64,000 nt of DNA, taken from positions 1 to 64,000 of the forward strand of contig SZWC01008609.1 in the NCBI GenBank assembly GCA_023375785.1, written 5' to 3'. The notes under the pieces were generated by a model that was not told the DNA's origin, did no database searches, and worked only from the letters and a program-made list of their open reading frames with translations. The stretch comes from Penium margaritaceum. Taxonomy: Eukaryota > Streptophyta > Zygnematophyceae > Desmidiales > Peniaceae. The position numbers and the translations under genes were made by a program. Positions 43,867-56,011 of this stretch are shown piece by piece; position 1 is the stretch's first letter, and the number at the start of each line of letters is the position of its first letter.

Positions 43867-46800
43867 GGGACAATTACGAATGCGCATGCACAAAGGCGCA
43901 GGCACAAAGGCCCAGGCACGAAGGCGCAGGCACAACGGTGTAGGCGCAAAGGCGCAGGCGCGAAGGCGCAGGCGCAAAGATGCAGGCGCGAAGCCGCAAG
44001 CGCGAAGGCACAGGGGAAAAGGCCCAGGCACAAAGGCGTAGGCGCAAAGGCACAGGTGTGAAAGCGTGGGCGCAAAGGCACAGGCGCAAAGGCGCAGGCG
44101 TGAAGGCACAGGCGCGAAGGCCTAGGCGCAAAGGCGCAGGCAAGAAGGCATAGGCACGAAGGCGCATGCCCGAAGGCGCACGCGTAATGGTGTAGGCGCA
44201 AAGGTGCAGGTGCAAAGGCGCAGTTGCGAAGGTGCAGGTGCCAAGGGGTAGGCACGAAGGCAAAAGCGCAAAGGCGGGAAGCGAAGGCGCATGCGCCAAG
44301 GCGCAGGCGCGAAGGCGTAGGTGCAAAGATGCAGGTGCAAAGGCGCATGCGTGAAGGCACAGGCGCAAAGGTGCAGGCATGAAGGTGCAGGTACAAAGGC
44401 GCAGGCACGAAGGCGCAGGCGCGAAGGTGCAGGTACAAGGGTGCAGGCGCGAAGGCGCAGGCGCAAAGGCCCCGGCACAAAGGTGCAGGCACGAAGGCGC
44501 AGGCGCCAAGGTGCACGTGCGAAGGCGCAGGTGCAAAGGTATAGGGGTGAAGGTGCAGGCCCAAAGGCGTAGGCGCGAAGGCACAGGAGCAAATGCGCAG
44601 GCAATGGCACAGGTGCGAAGGCGCAGGCGGAAAGGCACAGGCGCGAAGTCGCAGATGCAAACGCGCAGGCGCGAAGGCAATGGCGCAAATGAGCAGGCGC
44701 AAAGGCGAGATCACAAAGGCGCAGGTACAAAGGCACAGGCGTGAAAGTGCAGGCGCGAAGGCGCAGGCGCAAAGGCGCAAGCTCGAAGGCGCAAGCACGA
44801 AGGCACAGGTGCAAAGAAGCAAGCACAAAGGCGCAGGCGTGAAGGCACAGGCACAAAAGCGCAGGTGCAAAGGCACATTCGCGAAGGCGCATGCAGGAAG
44901 GTTCACGCAAAAAGGTGCAGGAACGAAGGCGCAGGTGCGAAGGCACAGTTGCGAAGGCGCAGGGACGAAGGGGCAGGCGTGAGGGCACACGCACAAAGGC
45001 GCAGGCGCAAAGGCGCAGGTGTAAATGCACAGGCGGGAAGGCGCAGGGGCGAGGGTGCAGGCACAAAGGCGTAGGCGCAAAGACACAGCCGCGAAGGCAC
45101 AGGCGCAAAGGCGCAGGCGCAAAGGCACAGGCGCGAAGGTGCAGGCACGAAGGTACAGGCGTGAAGGCGCAGGCGTTAAGGCAAAGGCACGAAGGCGCAG
45201 GCACAAAGATGCAGGCGCGAAGGCGCAGGCGCAAAGGCACAGGTGCGAAGGCACAGGCATGGAGGCGCAGTCACGAAGGCGCAGGCGCGAAGGTGCAGGC
45301 AAAAAGGCACAGCCGCAAAGGCGCAGCCGCAAAGGCGCAGGCATGAAGGCGCAGGCACAAAGGGGCAGGTGCAAAGGCGCAGGTGGGAAGGCGCAGGCGC
45401 GAAGGCGCAGGCGCGAAGGCGCAGGCGCAAAGGAGCAGGCACAAAGGCACAGGCACAAAGGCGCAGACACAAAGAAGCAGGCACAACGGCGCAGGCGCGA
45501 AGGCGCAGGCATGAAGGCACAGGCGCGAAGGTGCAGGCGCAAAGGCACATGCGTGAAGGTACATACGCGAAGGCACAGGCAAAAAGGTGCAGGCACAAAG
45601 GCGTAGGTACGAAGGCGTAGTTGCAAAGGCGCAGGCACGAAGGGGCAGGCGCGAAGGTGCAGGCGCGAAGGCACAGGCATGAAGGCGCAGGCGTAAAGGC
45701 GCAGGCGCAAAGGCGCAGGTACGAAGGCGCAGGTGCGAAGGCGCAGGCGCAAAGGCGCAGGCACGAAGGCGCAGGTGCAAAGGCGCGGGCGTGAAGGCGC
45801 ATGCATAAAGGCGCAGGCGCAAAGAACCAGGCAGAAAGGCACAGGCGCGAAGGCGCAGGCGCGAGGGCACATGCGCGAAGGCGCAGGCATGAAGGCGCAG
45901 GCGCGAAGTCGCAGGCATGAAGGCACAGGTACAAAGGCGCAGTTGCAAAGGCGCAGGCACGAAGGGGCAGGCGCGAAGGTGCAGGCACAAAGGCACAGGC
46001 GCAAAGGCGCAGGCGGGAAGGCACATGTGCGAAGGCGCAGGAACGAAGGCGCAGGCACAAAGGCACAGGCGCAAAGAAGCAGGAACAAAGGCGCATGCGC
46101 GAAGGCGCAGGAGCAAAGGTGCAAGCGCAAAGGTCCTGGCACGAAGGCGTTGGAGAAAAGGCACAGGCGTGAAGGTGTAGGCGTGAAGGCGTAGGCATGA
46201 AGGCGCAGGCGCAAAGAAGCAGGAACGAAGGCGCAGGCGCAAAGGCGCAGGCGTGAAGGCGCAAGCGCGAAGGAGCAGGCACAAAGGCACATGCGCAAAT
46301 GTACATGCGCGAACGCACAGGCAAAAAGGCGCAGGCACGAAGGCCCAGGTGCGAAGGCGCAGTTGCGATGGCGCAGGCACGAAGGCCCGGGCGCGAAGGC
46401 GAAGGCACAAAGGCGCAGGCGCAAAGGCACAGGCACAAGGGCAAAGGCGCCAAGGCGCAGGGGTGAAGGTGTACGCGTGAAAGCGCAGGCGCAAAGGCGT
46501 AAGCCCAAAGACGCAGGCGCAAAGACGCATGCGTGAAGGTGCAAGTGTGAAGGCGCAGGCGCAAAGGTGCAGGCCCAAAGGCGCAGGTGTGAAGGCGCAG
46601 GCACGAAGGCGCAGGCGCGAAGGTGCAGTCACAAAGACACAGGCGTGAAGGCCCAGAGACAAGGGCACAGGCGCAAAGGCGCAGGGGTGAAGGCGCAGGC
46701 GCGAAGGCGTACGGGCAAAGGCGCAGGTGGAAAGGCGTACAAAAAGGCGCAGGCGGAAAAGCACAGGCGCGAAGGCGCAGGCGCGAAGTCGCAAGCGCAA

Positions 46801-49800
46801 AGGCGCAGGCGCGAACGCGCAGGCGCAAGGGCGCACGCGCGAAGGCGCAGGCACGAAGGCACAGGTGCAAAGATGTTGACATGAAGGTGCATGGGCGAAG
46901 GCACATGCACAAAGGCGCAGGCGAAAAGGCGCAGGCGCGAAGACGCCGGCACGAAGGCGAAGGTGCGAAGGCGCAGGCGCAAAGTCACAGGCGCAAAGGC
47001 GCAGGCACAAAGGTGCAGGCGCAAATGCGTAGGCGCAAAGGTGCAGGCGCAAATGCACAGGCGCGAAGGTGCAGGCGCAAAGGCGCAGGCGCACATGTGG
47101 AGGTGCGAAGGCGCAGGCACAAAGGTGCAGGCGAAAAGGCGCACGCACGAAGGCGCAGGCGCAAAGGCAAAGGCGCGAAGGTGCAGGCGTAGAGGTGCAG
47201 GTGTGAAGGCGCAGGCACAAAGGCGCAGGCGCAAAGGCACAGGCGCAGGCGTGAATGCGCAGGCGCAAAGGCGCAGGTGTAAAGACGCAGGCCCAAAGGC
47301 GCAGGCGTGAAGGCACGGGCGGGAAGACACAGGCGCAAAGGCGCAGGTGCAAAGGCGCAGGTGCAAAGGCACAGGCGCCAAGGCGCAGGCACGAAAGCGC
47401 AGGCGCAAAGGAGCAAGCACAAAGGCGCGGGCGCGAAGGCGCAAGCATGAAGGCATAGGCGCAAAGGCACAGGCGCAAAGGCGCATGTGCGAAGGCGCAG
47501 GCAAAAAGGCGCAGGCACGAAGGCGCAAGTGCGAAGGCGTAGTTACGAAGGCGCAGGCACGAAGGGGCAGGCTTGAAGGCGCAGGCACAAAGGCGCAGGC
47601 GCAAAGGTGCAGACGCGAAAGCACAGGCGCAAAAGCGTAGGCACGAAGGCGCAGGCACAAAGGCGTATGCGCAAATACGCAGGCGCGAAGGTGCAGGTGC
47701 AAAGGCGCAGGCGCGAAGGCGCAGGCGCAAAGGCGCACGTGCGAAGGCGCAGGTGCAAAGGTGCAGCCGCAAAGGCAAAGGCGTGAAGGCGCAGGCACGC
47801 AGGCACAGGCGCAAAGGTGCAGGGGTGAAGGCATAGTCGTGAAGGCGCAGGCGCGAAGGTGTAGGCACGAAGGCACAGGCACAGAGGCACAGGTGCAAAG
47901 CAGCAGGCGCAAAGGCGCAGGGGTGAAGGTGCACGCGCGGAGGCAATCGCACAAAGGCACAGGCACAAAGGCGCAGGCGTGAAGGCATAGGCACGAAGGT
48001 GCAAGCGTGAAGGCGCAGGCGTGAAGGCGCTGGCAGAAAGGCGCATGCGTGAAGGCGCACGCGTGAAGGCGCAGGCATGAAGGCACAGGCACGAAGGCGC
48101 AAGCACAAAGAAGCAGGCACGAAGACGTAGGCGCAAAGGCGCAGGCGTGAAGGCGCAGGCGCGAAGGCACATGCACATTCGTGCATGTGCCTTCGCAAAG
48201 GTGCATGAAAAAAGGCGCAGGCATGAAGGCGCAGGTGCGAAGGCACAGTTTCGAAGGCGCAGGCACGAAGGCCCAGGCGCGAAGGTGAAGGCACAAAGGC
48301 GCAGGCATAAAGGCGCAGGCGCAAAGGCGCAGGCGCAAAGGCACAAGCGGGAAGGCAGAGGCACCAAGGCGCAGGCGTGAAGGTGCAGGCGCGAAGGCGC
48401 AGGCGTGAAGGCGCAAGCGCAAAGGCGCAGGCACAAAGGTGCAGGTGCAAAGGCGCAGGTGCGAAGGCGCAGGCACGAAGGCGCAGTCACAAAGGCACAA
48501 TCGTGAAGGCGCATGCACGAAGGCATAGGCGCGAAGGCGCAGGGGTGAAGGCGCAAGCGCGAAGGTGTAGGTGCGAAGGTCCAGGCACAAAGGCGCACAA
48601 AAAGAAGCAGGTGCGGAGGTGCAGGCGCGAAGGCGCAGGCGAAAAGGTGCACCTGTGAAGTCACAGGCGCAAAGGCATAGGCGCAACGGTGAAGGCATGA
48701 AGGCGTAGGCGCGAAGGCGCAGACACAAAGGCACAGGCTTAAAGGCGCATGCGCAAAGACGCAAGCACCAAGAGGAAGGCACAAAGGCGCAGGCGCGAAG
48801 TCGCAGGCGCAAAGATGCAGGCACAAAGGCGCAGGCACGAAGGTGTAGGCACAAGGTGAAGGCGCAAAGGCTAAGGCACAAAGGCACAGGCGCAAAGGCG
48901 CGGGCGCAAATGTGCAGGCGCAAAGGCGCAAGCACAAAGGTGTAGGCGCGAATGCGCATGCGCAAAGGCGCAGGCGCGAAGGCGCAGGTACAAAGGCGCA
49001 GGCGGGAAGGTGCAGGCTCAAAGGCGCAGGCGCGAAGGGACAATCGTGAAGGCGCATGCACGAAGGCGCAGGTACAAAGGCGCAGGCACGAAGGCGCAGG
49101 CATGAAGGCGCAGGCGCGAAGGCGCAGGCACAACGGTGCAGGCGCAAAGGCGCAGGCACGAAGGCGCAGGCGCAAAGGCGCAGGCGCAAAGCCGCAAGCG
49201 CGAAGGCACAGGGGAATAGGCCCAGGTGCAAAGGCGTAGGCACGAAGGCACAGGTGCAAAAGCGCGGGCGCGAAGGCACAGGCACAAAGGCGCAGGCGTG
49301 AAGGTGCAGGCGCAAAGGCACAGGCGCGAAGGTGCAGGCACGAAGGCATAGGCGCAAAGGCACAGGCGCAAAGGCGCAGGCGGAAAGGTGCAGGCACAAA
49401 GGTGCAGGCGCGAAGGCACAGTTGCGAAGGCGCAGGTGCCAAGGGGCAGACACGAAGGCAAAAGCGCAAAGGCGCGAAGCAAAGGCGCAGGCGCCAAGGT
49501 GCAAGCGGGAAGGCCCAGGTGCAAAGATGCAAGTGCGAAGGCGGATGTGTGACGGCACGGGCGCAAAGGTGCAGGAGTGATGGTGCAGGCGCAAAGGCAC
49601 AGGCACGAAGGCGCAGGCAAGAAGTTGCACGCACAAGGGTGCAGGCGCGAAGGCGCAGGTGCAAAGGCGCAGGCACAAATGTGGAAGCACGAAGACGCAG
49701 GCGCCAAGGCCCAGGCGCAAAGGCGCAGGTGGGAAGGTGCAAGGGTGAAGGCGCAGGCCCAAAGCCGCAGGCGTGAAGGCACAGGAGCAAAGGCGCAGGC

Positions 49801-50402
49801 AAAGGCACAGGCACAAAGGCGCAGGCAGAAAGGCACAGGTGCGAAGGCAATAGCGCAAACGAGCAGGCGCAAAGGCGCAGAAACAGAGGCGCAGGCAGGA
49901 AGGCGCTGCCATGAAGGTGCACGCGCAAAGGCGCAGGTGCAAAGGCGCAGGCGCAAAGGCGCAAACGCGAAGGCGCAGGGACAAAGGAGCAGGCGCAAAG
50001 AAGCAAGCACAAAGGCTCAGGCGCGAAGGCGCAGGCGTGAAGGCGCAGGCATGAAGGCGCAGGCGCAACGGCACATGCGCGAAGGCGCACGCAAAAAGGC
50101 GCAGGCACGAAGGTGCAGGTGCGAAGGTGCAGTTGCAAAGGTGCAGGGACGAAGGGGCAGGCGTGAGGGCTCATGCACAAAGGCGCAGGCGCAAAGGCGC
50201 AGGCGCGAAGGCACAGGCGCGAAGGCGTAGGCGCAAAGGTGCAGGCACAAAGGCGTAGGCGCAAAGACGCAGGCGCGAAGGCACAGGCGCGACGGCGCAG
50301 GCGCAAACGCGCAGGTGCGAAGGCACAGGCACAAAGGCATAATCGCAAAGGCACAGGCGCAAAGGTGCAGGCACGGAGGTACAGGCGCGAAGGCGCAGGG
50401 GT
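43867..50402 (-). repeat. 5.2-kb nested duplication in unit 2
   Basis: Counterpart of the unit 1 pair. GACAATTACG near 43868 and GACAATCGTG near 49029 head the two blocks, with GCCGCAAG at 43993 and 49191. Both blocks share the GGGGAA-AGGCCCAGG word and later CAAAAGCGCAAAGGCG-type words near 44260 and 49460. Span covers both copies plus intervening array. Confidence 0.7.
48161..48196. repeat. Fold-back insertion, 16-bp perfect stem with ATTC loop (unit 2 only)
   Basis: GCGAAGGCACATGCAC (48161-48176) pairs perfectly with 48181-48196 across the loop ATTC. Unit 1 at 29035-29067 has the shorter imperfect palindrome ACATGCAC-GAAT-GTGCATGT followed directly by GCAAAGG. Unit 2 carries the loop in inverted form (ATTC for GAAT) plus six extra bases CCTTCG that complete the stem. 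Loop inversion with arm completion is the classical outcome of intrastrand or interstrand template switching at a quasi-palindrome. Confidence 0.88.
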
Positions 50403-53400
50403 GAAGGCACAGGCGCAAAGGCGCAGGCACGAAGGCACAAGCAAGAAGGCGCAGGCACGAAGGCACAGGCGCAAAGGCGCAGGCGCAAAGGCGGAGGGGT
50501 GAAGGCGCGGGCGCAAAGGCGCAGGCACAAAGGCACGGGCACAAAGGCGCAGGCATGAAGGCGCAGGTACGAAGGTGCAAGCGCGAAGGCGCAGGCGCAA
50601 AGGCGCTGGTGAAAACGCGCAGTCGTGAAGGCGCAGGCGCGAAGGCGCAGGCACGAAGGCACAGGCGTGAAGGTGCATGCATGAAGGCGCAGGCATAAAG
50701 AAGCAGGCACGAAGGCGTAGGCGCAAAGGAGCAGGCGTGAAGGCACATGCGCGAATGTGCATGCGCAAAGGCGCTGGCAAAACGGTGCAGACACGAAGGC
50801 GCAGGTGCGAAGGCGCAGTTGCGAAGGCGCAGGCACGAAGGCCCAGGCACGAAGGCGAATGCACAAAGGCGCAGGAGCAAAGGCGCAGGCGCAAAGGCAC
50901 AGGCGCGAAGGCAGAGGCGCCAAGGCGCAGGCGGGAAGGTGCTGGCGCAAAGGTGTAGGCGCAAAGACGCAGGACGAAGGCGTAGGCGTTAAGGCAGAAA
51001 CGCGAAGGCGCAGGTGCAAAGGTACAGGCGCAAAGGCGCAGGCATGAAGGAGCAGGCGCGAAGGCGCTGGCGCAAAGGTGCAGTCACAAAGGCATAGGCG
51101 CGAAGGCGCATGAATGAAGGCACAGGCACAAAGGCGTAGGGGTGAAGGCGTAGACGCGGAGGCGCAGGCGCAAAGGCCCAGGCACAAAGGCGCACAAAAA
51201 GGCGCAGGCGCGCAGGCGCAAAGGCGCATGCGCGAAGGCACATGCGCGAAGGCGCAGGCACGAAGGCGCAGGCGCAAAGGTGCAGGCTCGAAGGCACAGG
51301 CACGAAGGAGCAGGCGGAAAGGTACACGCGCAAAAGCCCAGGCGCAAAGACGCAAGCACAAAGGTACAGCATGAAGGTGCACGCACAAAGGCGCAGGCAC
51401 AAAGGCGCAGGCGCAAAGGCGCAGGTGCAAAGGCGCAGGCGCGAAGACACAGGTACCAAGGCGAAGGCGCGAAGGCGCAGGTGCGAAGTCGCAGGCGCAA
51501 AGGCGCAGGCACAAAGGCGCAGGCGTGAAGGCGGAGGCATGAATGTACAGGGGCAAAGGCACAGGCGCAAAGGCGCAGGCGCAAAGGCGCAGGCTCAAAT
51601 GCGCACACGCGAAGGAGCAGGCGCAAAGGTGCAGGCGCAAAGGTGCATGCATGAAGGCAAAGGCGCGAAGGCGCAGGCACGAAGGTGCAGGCGCAAAGGC
51701 TCAGGCGCGAAGGCACAGGTAGGAAGGCGCTGGCGCGAAGGCGCATGCAGGAAGGCGTAGGCGCGAAGGTGCAGGCGCGAAGGGACATGCGCGAAGGCAC
51801 ATGCGTGAAGGCGCAGGCACAAAGGCGCAGGCACGAAGGCGCAGGCACGAAGGCGCAGGCAGAACATTGCAGGCGCAAAAGCGCAGGCGCGAAGGCGCAG
51901 GCGTGAAGGCACAGGCGCAAAGGCGCAGGCGCGAAGCCGCAGGCGCAAAGGCACAGGGGCAAAGGCGCAGGCGCGAAGGCGTAGGCCTGAAGGCACAAGT
52001 GCAAAAGCGTGGGCACGAAGGCAGAGGCGCAAAGGTGAAGGCGTGAAGGCGCAGGCGCGAAGGCACAGGCGCGAAGGCGCAGGTACGAAGGCGCAGGCGC
52101 AAAGGCGCATGGGCGAAGGTGCAGGCGCAAAGGCGCAGGCGTAAAGGCGCAGGCGCGAAGGCACAGGCGCGAAGGCTCAGGCGGGAAGGCGCAGGCACGA
52201 AGGCGCAGGCGTGAAGGTGCAGGCATGAAGGCGCAGTTGCAAAGGCGCAAGCAGGAAGGCGCAAGCACGAAGGTAAAGGCGCGAAGGCGCAGACGCGAAG
52301 GCGTAGGCGCAAAGGCGCAGGCGCGAAGGCGCACGCGCAAAGGTGAAGGCGCGAAGGCGCATGCACGAAGGCACAGGCACGAAGGCGCAGGCACAAAGAT
52401 GTAGGCACAAAGGCGCAGGCACGAAGGCGCAGGCACGAATGTGTAGGCACAAAGGCACAGGCACGAAGGCGTAGGTGCAAAGGCGCAGGCACAAAGGCGC
52501 AGGCGCAAAGGTGCAGGTGCGAAGGCGCAGGTGCAAAGGCACAGGCGCGAAGGTGTAGGGGTGAAGGCCCAGCCCAAAGGCGCAGGCGCGAAGGTACAGG
52601 AGGAAAGGGGAAGGCACACACACAGGCGCAAAGGCGCATGCGCGAAGGCGGAGGCGTGAAGGCGCAGGTGCGAAGGCACAGGCGCAAAGGAGCAAGCGCA
52701 AAGGTGCAGACGTGAAGGCGCAGGAACGAAGGCTCTGGCACGAAGGCGCAAGCGCGAAGGCGCATGTGCAAAGGCGCAGGCGCGAAGGCACAAGCGCGAA
52801 GGCGCAGGCGCAAAGGTGCAAGCACAAAGGTGCAGGCACGAAGGCGCAGGCACGAAGGCGCAAGAACAAAGGCGTAGGCGCGAAGGCGCAAGCACAAAGG
52901 CGCAGGCGCGAAGGCGCAGGCTCTAAGGCGCAGGCGCGAAGGCACAGGCGCAAAGGCGCAGGTGCAAAGGCACAGACAGGAAGGTGCAGGCGCGATGGCA
53001 CAGGTGCGAAGGCACAGGCGCAAAGGCGGAGGCGTGAAGGCGCAGGCGCAAAGGTGCAGGCGCGAGGGCACATGCACAAAGGCACAGGCGCAAAGGCGCA
53101 TGCAAAAAGGCGCAGACGAGAAGGCGCAGGTGCGAAAGAGTAGTTGCAAAGGCGCAGGCATGAAGGCACAGGAACAAAGGCACAGGCGCAAAGGTGCAGG
53201 TGCGAAGGCACAGGCGCGAAGGCGCAGGCGCGAAGGCACAGGCGTGAAGGTGCAAGTGCAAAGGCGTAGGCGCAAAGACGCAGGCGTGAAGGCGGAGGCG
53301 TGAAGGCGCAGGCGCGAAGGTGCAGGCGCAAAGGCGCAGGCACGAAGCCACAGGTGCAACGGCGCAGGCGCAAAGGCACACAAAAAGGGGCAGGCGCGAA

Positions 53401-56011
53401 GGCGTAGGCGCAGGTGCAAAGGCGCAGGTGCAAAGGCACAGGTGCAAATGCGCAGGCGCAAAGGCACAGGCGCAAAGGCGCACAAAAAGGCGCAGGCGCG
53501 AAGGCGTAGGTGCGAAGGCGCAGGCGCGAATGCGTAGGGGCGAAGGCGCAGGCACGAAGGTGCAGACGCGAAGGCGCAGGCGCAAAGGTGCACGCGCGAA
53601 GGCGCAGGCAGAAAGGCGCAGGCACGAAGGCGCATGCGCAAATGTTCAGGCATGAAGGTGCATGCGTGAAGGCGCAGGCACAAAGGCGCAGGCGCGAAGT
53701 CGCAGGCACAAAGGTGCAGGCACAAAGGCGCAAGCGCGAAGGCGCAGGATCGAAGGCACAGGTGCAAAGGTGTAGGCGCAAAGGCGCAGGCGTGAAGGTG
53801 CAGGCGCAAAGGCGCAGGCGCGAAGGCACAGGCATGAAGGCGTAAGCGCGAAGGCGCAGGAGCAAAGGCGCAGGCACAAAGGCGCAAGCGCAAAGGTGCA
53901 GGCGCGAAGGCGCAGGCGCAAAGGTGCAGGCGCAAAGGCGCAGAAGCAAAGGCGCAGGTACTAAGGTGCAGGCGCGAAGGCGCAGGCGGGAAGGCACGGG
54001 CGCGAAGGTGCAGGCGCGAAGGCACATGCGTGAAGGCGCATGCGCGAATGCGCAGGCACAAAGGTCAGGCACGAAGGCGCAGGAACAAAGGTGCAGGCGC
54101 AAAGGCGTAGGCGGGAAGGCGCAGGCGCGAAGGCGCAAGCGCGAAGGCCCAGGCGCGAAGGCGCAGGTGCGAAGGCGCAGGAGGGCAGGCACAGATGAAG
54201 CCGCAGGCACAAAGGCGCAGGCGCGAAGGAGCATGCGCGAAGGCGCATGCGCGAAGGCCTAGGCGCAAAGGCGCTGGCATGAAGACGGATGTGTGAAGGC
54301 ACAGGCGCAAAGGCGCACGCGCAACGGCACAGACGAAAAGACGCAAGCACGAAGGCGCAGGCGGCAAGGCGCAGGCGCGAAGACGCAGGCACAAAAGCAC
54401 ATGCACAAAGACGCAGGCGCGGAGGCGGAGGCGCAAAGGCGCAGGGGTGAAGGCGCAGGCCCAAAGACGTAGGCGCAAAGGCACAGGCGCAAAGGCGCAA
54501 GCGCAAAGGCGCAGGCAAAGCCACAGGCAAGAAGGAGCAGGGGCCAAGGCGCAGGCGCGAAGGCACAAGCACGAAGGCGTAGACGCAAAGGTGTAGGCGC
54601 AAAGGTGCAGGCACAAAGGATTAGGCACGATGGTGCTGGCGTGAAGGCGCAGGAACGAAGGCGTAGGAGCGAAGGTGTAGCACAAAGGCGCAGGCGCAAA
54701 GGCACAGGCGCAAAGGCGCAGGCGTGAAGGCGCAGGCGCGAAGGCACAGGGAAAAAGGCGCAGGCGCGAAGGCACAGGTGCAAAGACACAGATGTGAAGA
54801 CGCAGGCGCGAAGGCGTACGCACATTGGCGCAGGAGGGAAGGGGCGGGTGCAAAGGCGCAGGTCCAAAGGCGCAAGCGTAAAGGCGCAGGCGCCAAGGCG
54901 CAGGCAGGAAGGTGCAGGCGCAAAGGCACAGGCACGAAGGAAAAGGAGCGAAGGTGCAGGCGCAAAGGCGCAGGCGCAAAGGCGCAGGCACAAAGGCGCA
55001 GGCACAAAGGCGCAGGCGTGAAGGCACAATTGCAAAGGCACAAGTGCGAAGGCACAGGCACGAAGGCAAAGGCGCAAGTGTGCAGGCGCAAAGGCGCAGG
55101 CGCAAATGTGCAGGCGCAAAGGCACAGGGACGAAGGCGCATGCGCGAAGGCGCAGGCGCAAAGGTGCAGGCGTGAAGGCGCATGCGCGATGGCTCAGGCC
55201 TGAAGGTGCAGGCGCGAAGGTGCAGCTGCAAAGGTGTAGGAACGAAGGCGCAAGCGCGAAGGCGCGAGCACAAAGGCATAGGCGCAAAGGCACAGGCGCG
55301 AAGGCGCAGGCGCGAAGGTGCAGGCGCAAAGGCGTAGGAGGGAAGGCGCCGGCACAAAGGCGCAGGCACGAGGCGCAGGCGCGAAGGCGCATGCGTGAAG
55401 GCGCATGTGCCAAGGCCCCCATGCAAAGGCGCACGCGCGAAGGCGAAGGCACAAAGGCGTAGGCGCAAAAACGCAGGCGCGAAGGCACCGGCGTGAAAGC
55501 GCAAGCGCGAAGGCGCAGGAGCACAGGTGCACGCGCGAAGGCGTGGGCGTGAAGGCACATGTGCGAAGGCGTAAGCGCAAAGGCACAGGCACAAAGGCGG
55601 ATAAGCAAAGGCGCAGGAGCAAATGCGCAGGCGCGAAGGCGCAGGGGCAAAGGTGTACGTGCGAAGGCGTGGGCGTGAAGGAGCATGTGGGAAGGCGTAG
55701 GCGCAAAGGCGCAGGCGCAAAGGCGCAGGCGCAAAGGCGCAGGCGTGAAGGCGCAGGCGCAAAGGTGCAGGTGCGAAGGCGCAGACACAAAGGCGCAGGC
55801 GCGAAGGCACAGGCGCAAAGGTGCAGGCACAAAAGCGCAAGCGAAAAAGCACAGGCGCGAAGGTGCAAGCGCAAAGGCGCACGCAGGAAGGCGCAAGCGC
55901 AAAGGTGCAGGCGGGAAGGCGCAAGCGCCTAGGCACAGGCGCAAAGGCGCAGGCGTGAAGGCGCAGGCGCAAAGGCACAGGCATGAAAGCGAAGGCGCAA
56001 GGCGCAGGCGC

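Larger units (their letters stand above)
32085..51202 (-). repeat. 19.1-kb higher-order repeat, unit 2
   Basis: Second copy of the large tandem duplication, head to tail with unit 1. It carries the same ordered words and the same internal sub-repeat spacings (1,061 bp at 32349/33410; 5,198 bp at 43993/49191). Differences from unit 1 include many CpG-type substitutions, gains or losses often of whole 14-bp units (such as a 56-bp loss near 45912), and two fold-back insertions at 43501-43545 and 48161-48196. After the equivalent of 32084, at about 51202, the sequence no longer follows the start of the unit, so no third tandem copy is present. Open frames such as 36374-42247 on the minus strand are by-products of the repeat. 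Confidence 0.88.

Noticed and set aside
43501-48196. Fold-back hairpins as transcription terminators or small RNA genes
   Set aside because: No T-tract, no transcription unit and no copy in the paralogous unit; template-switch origin explains them better.
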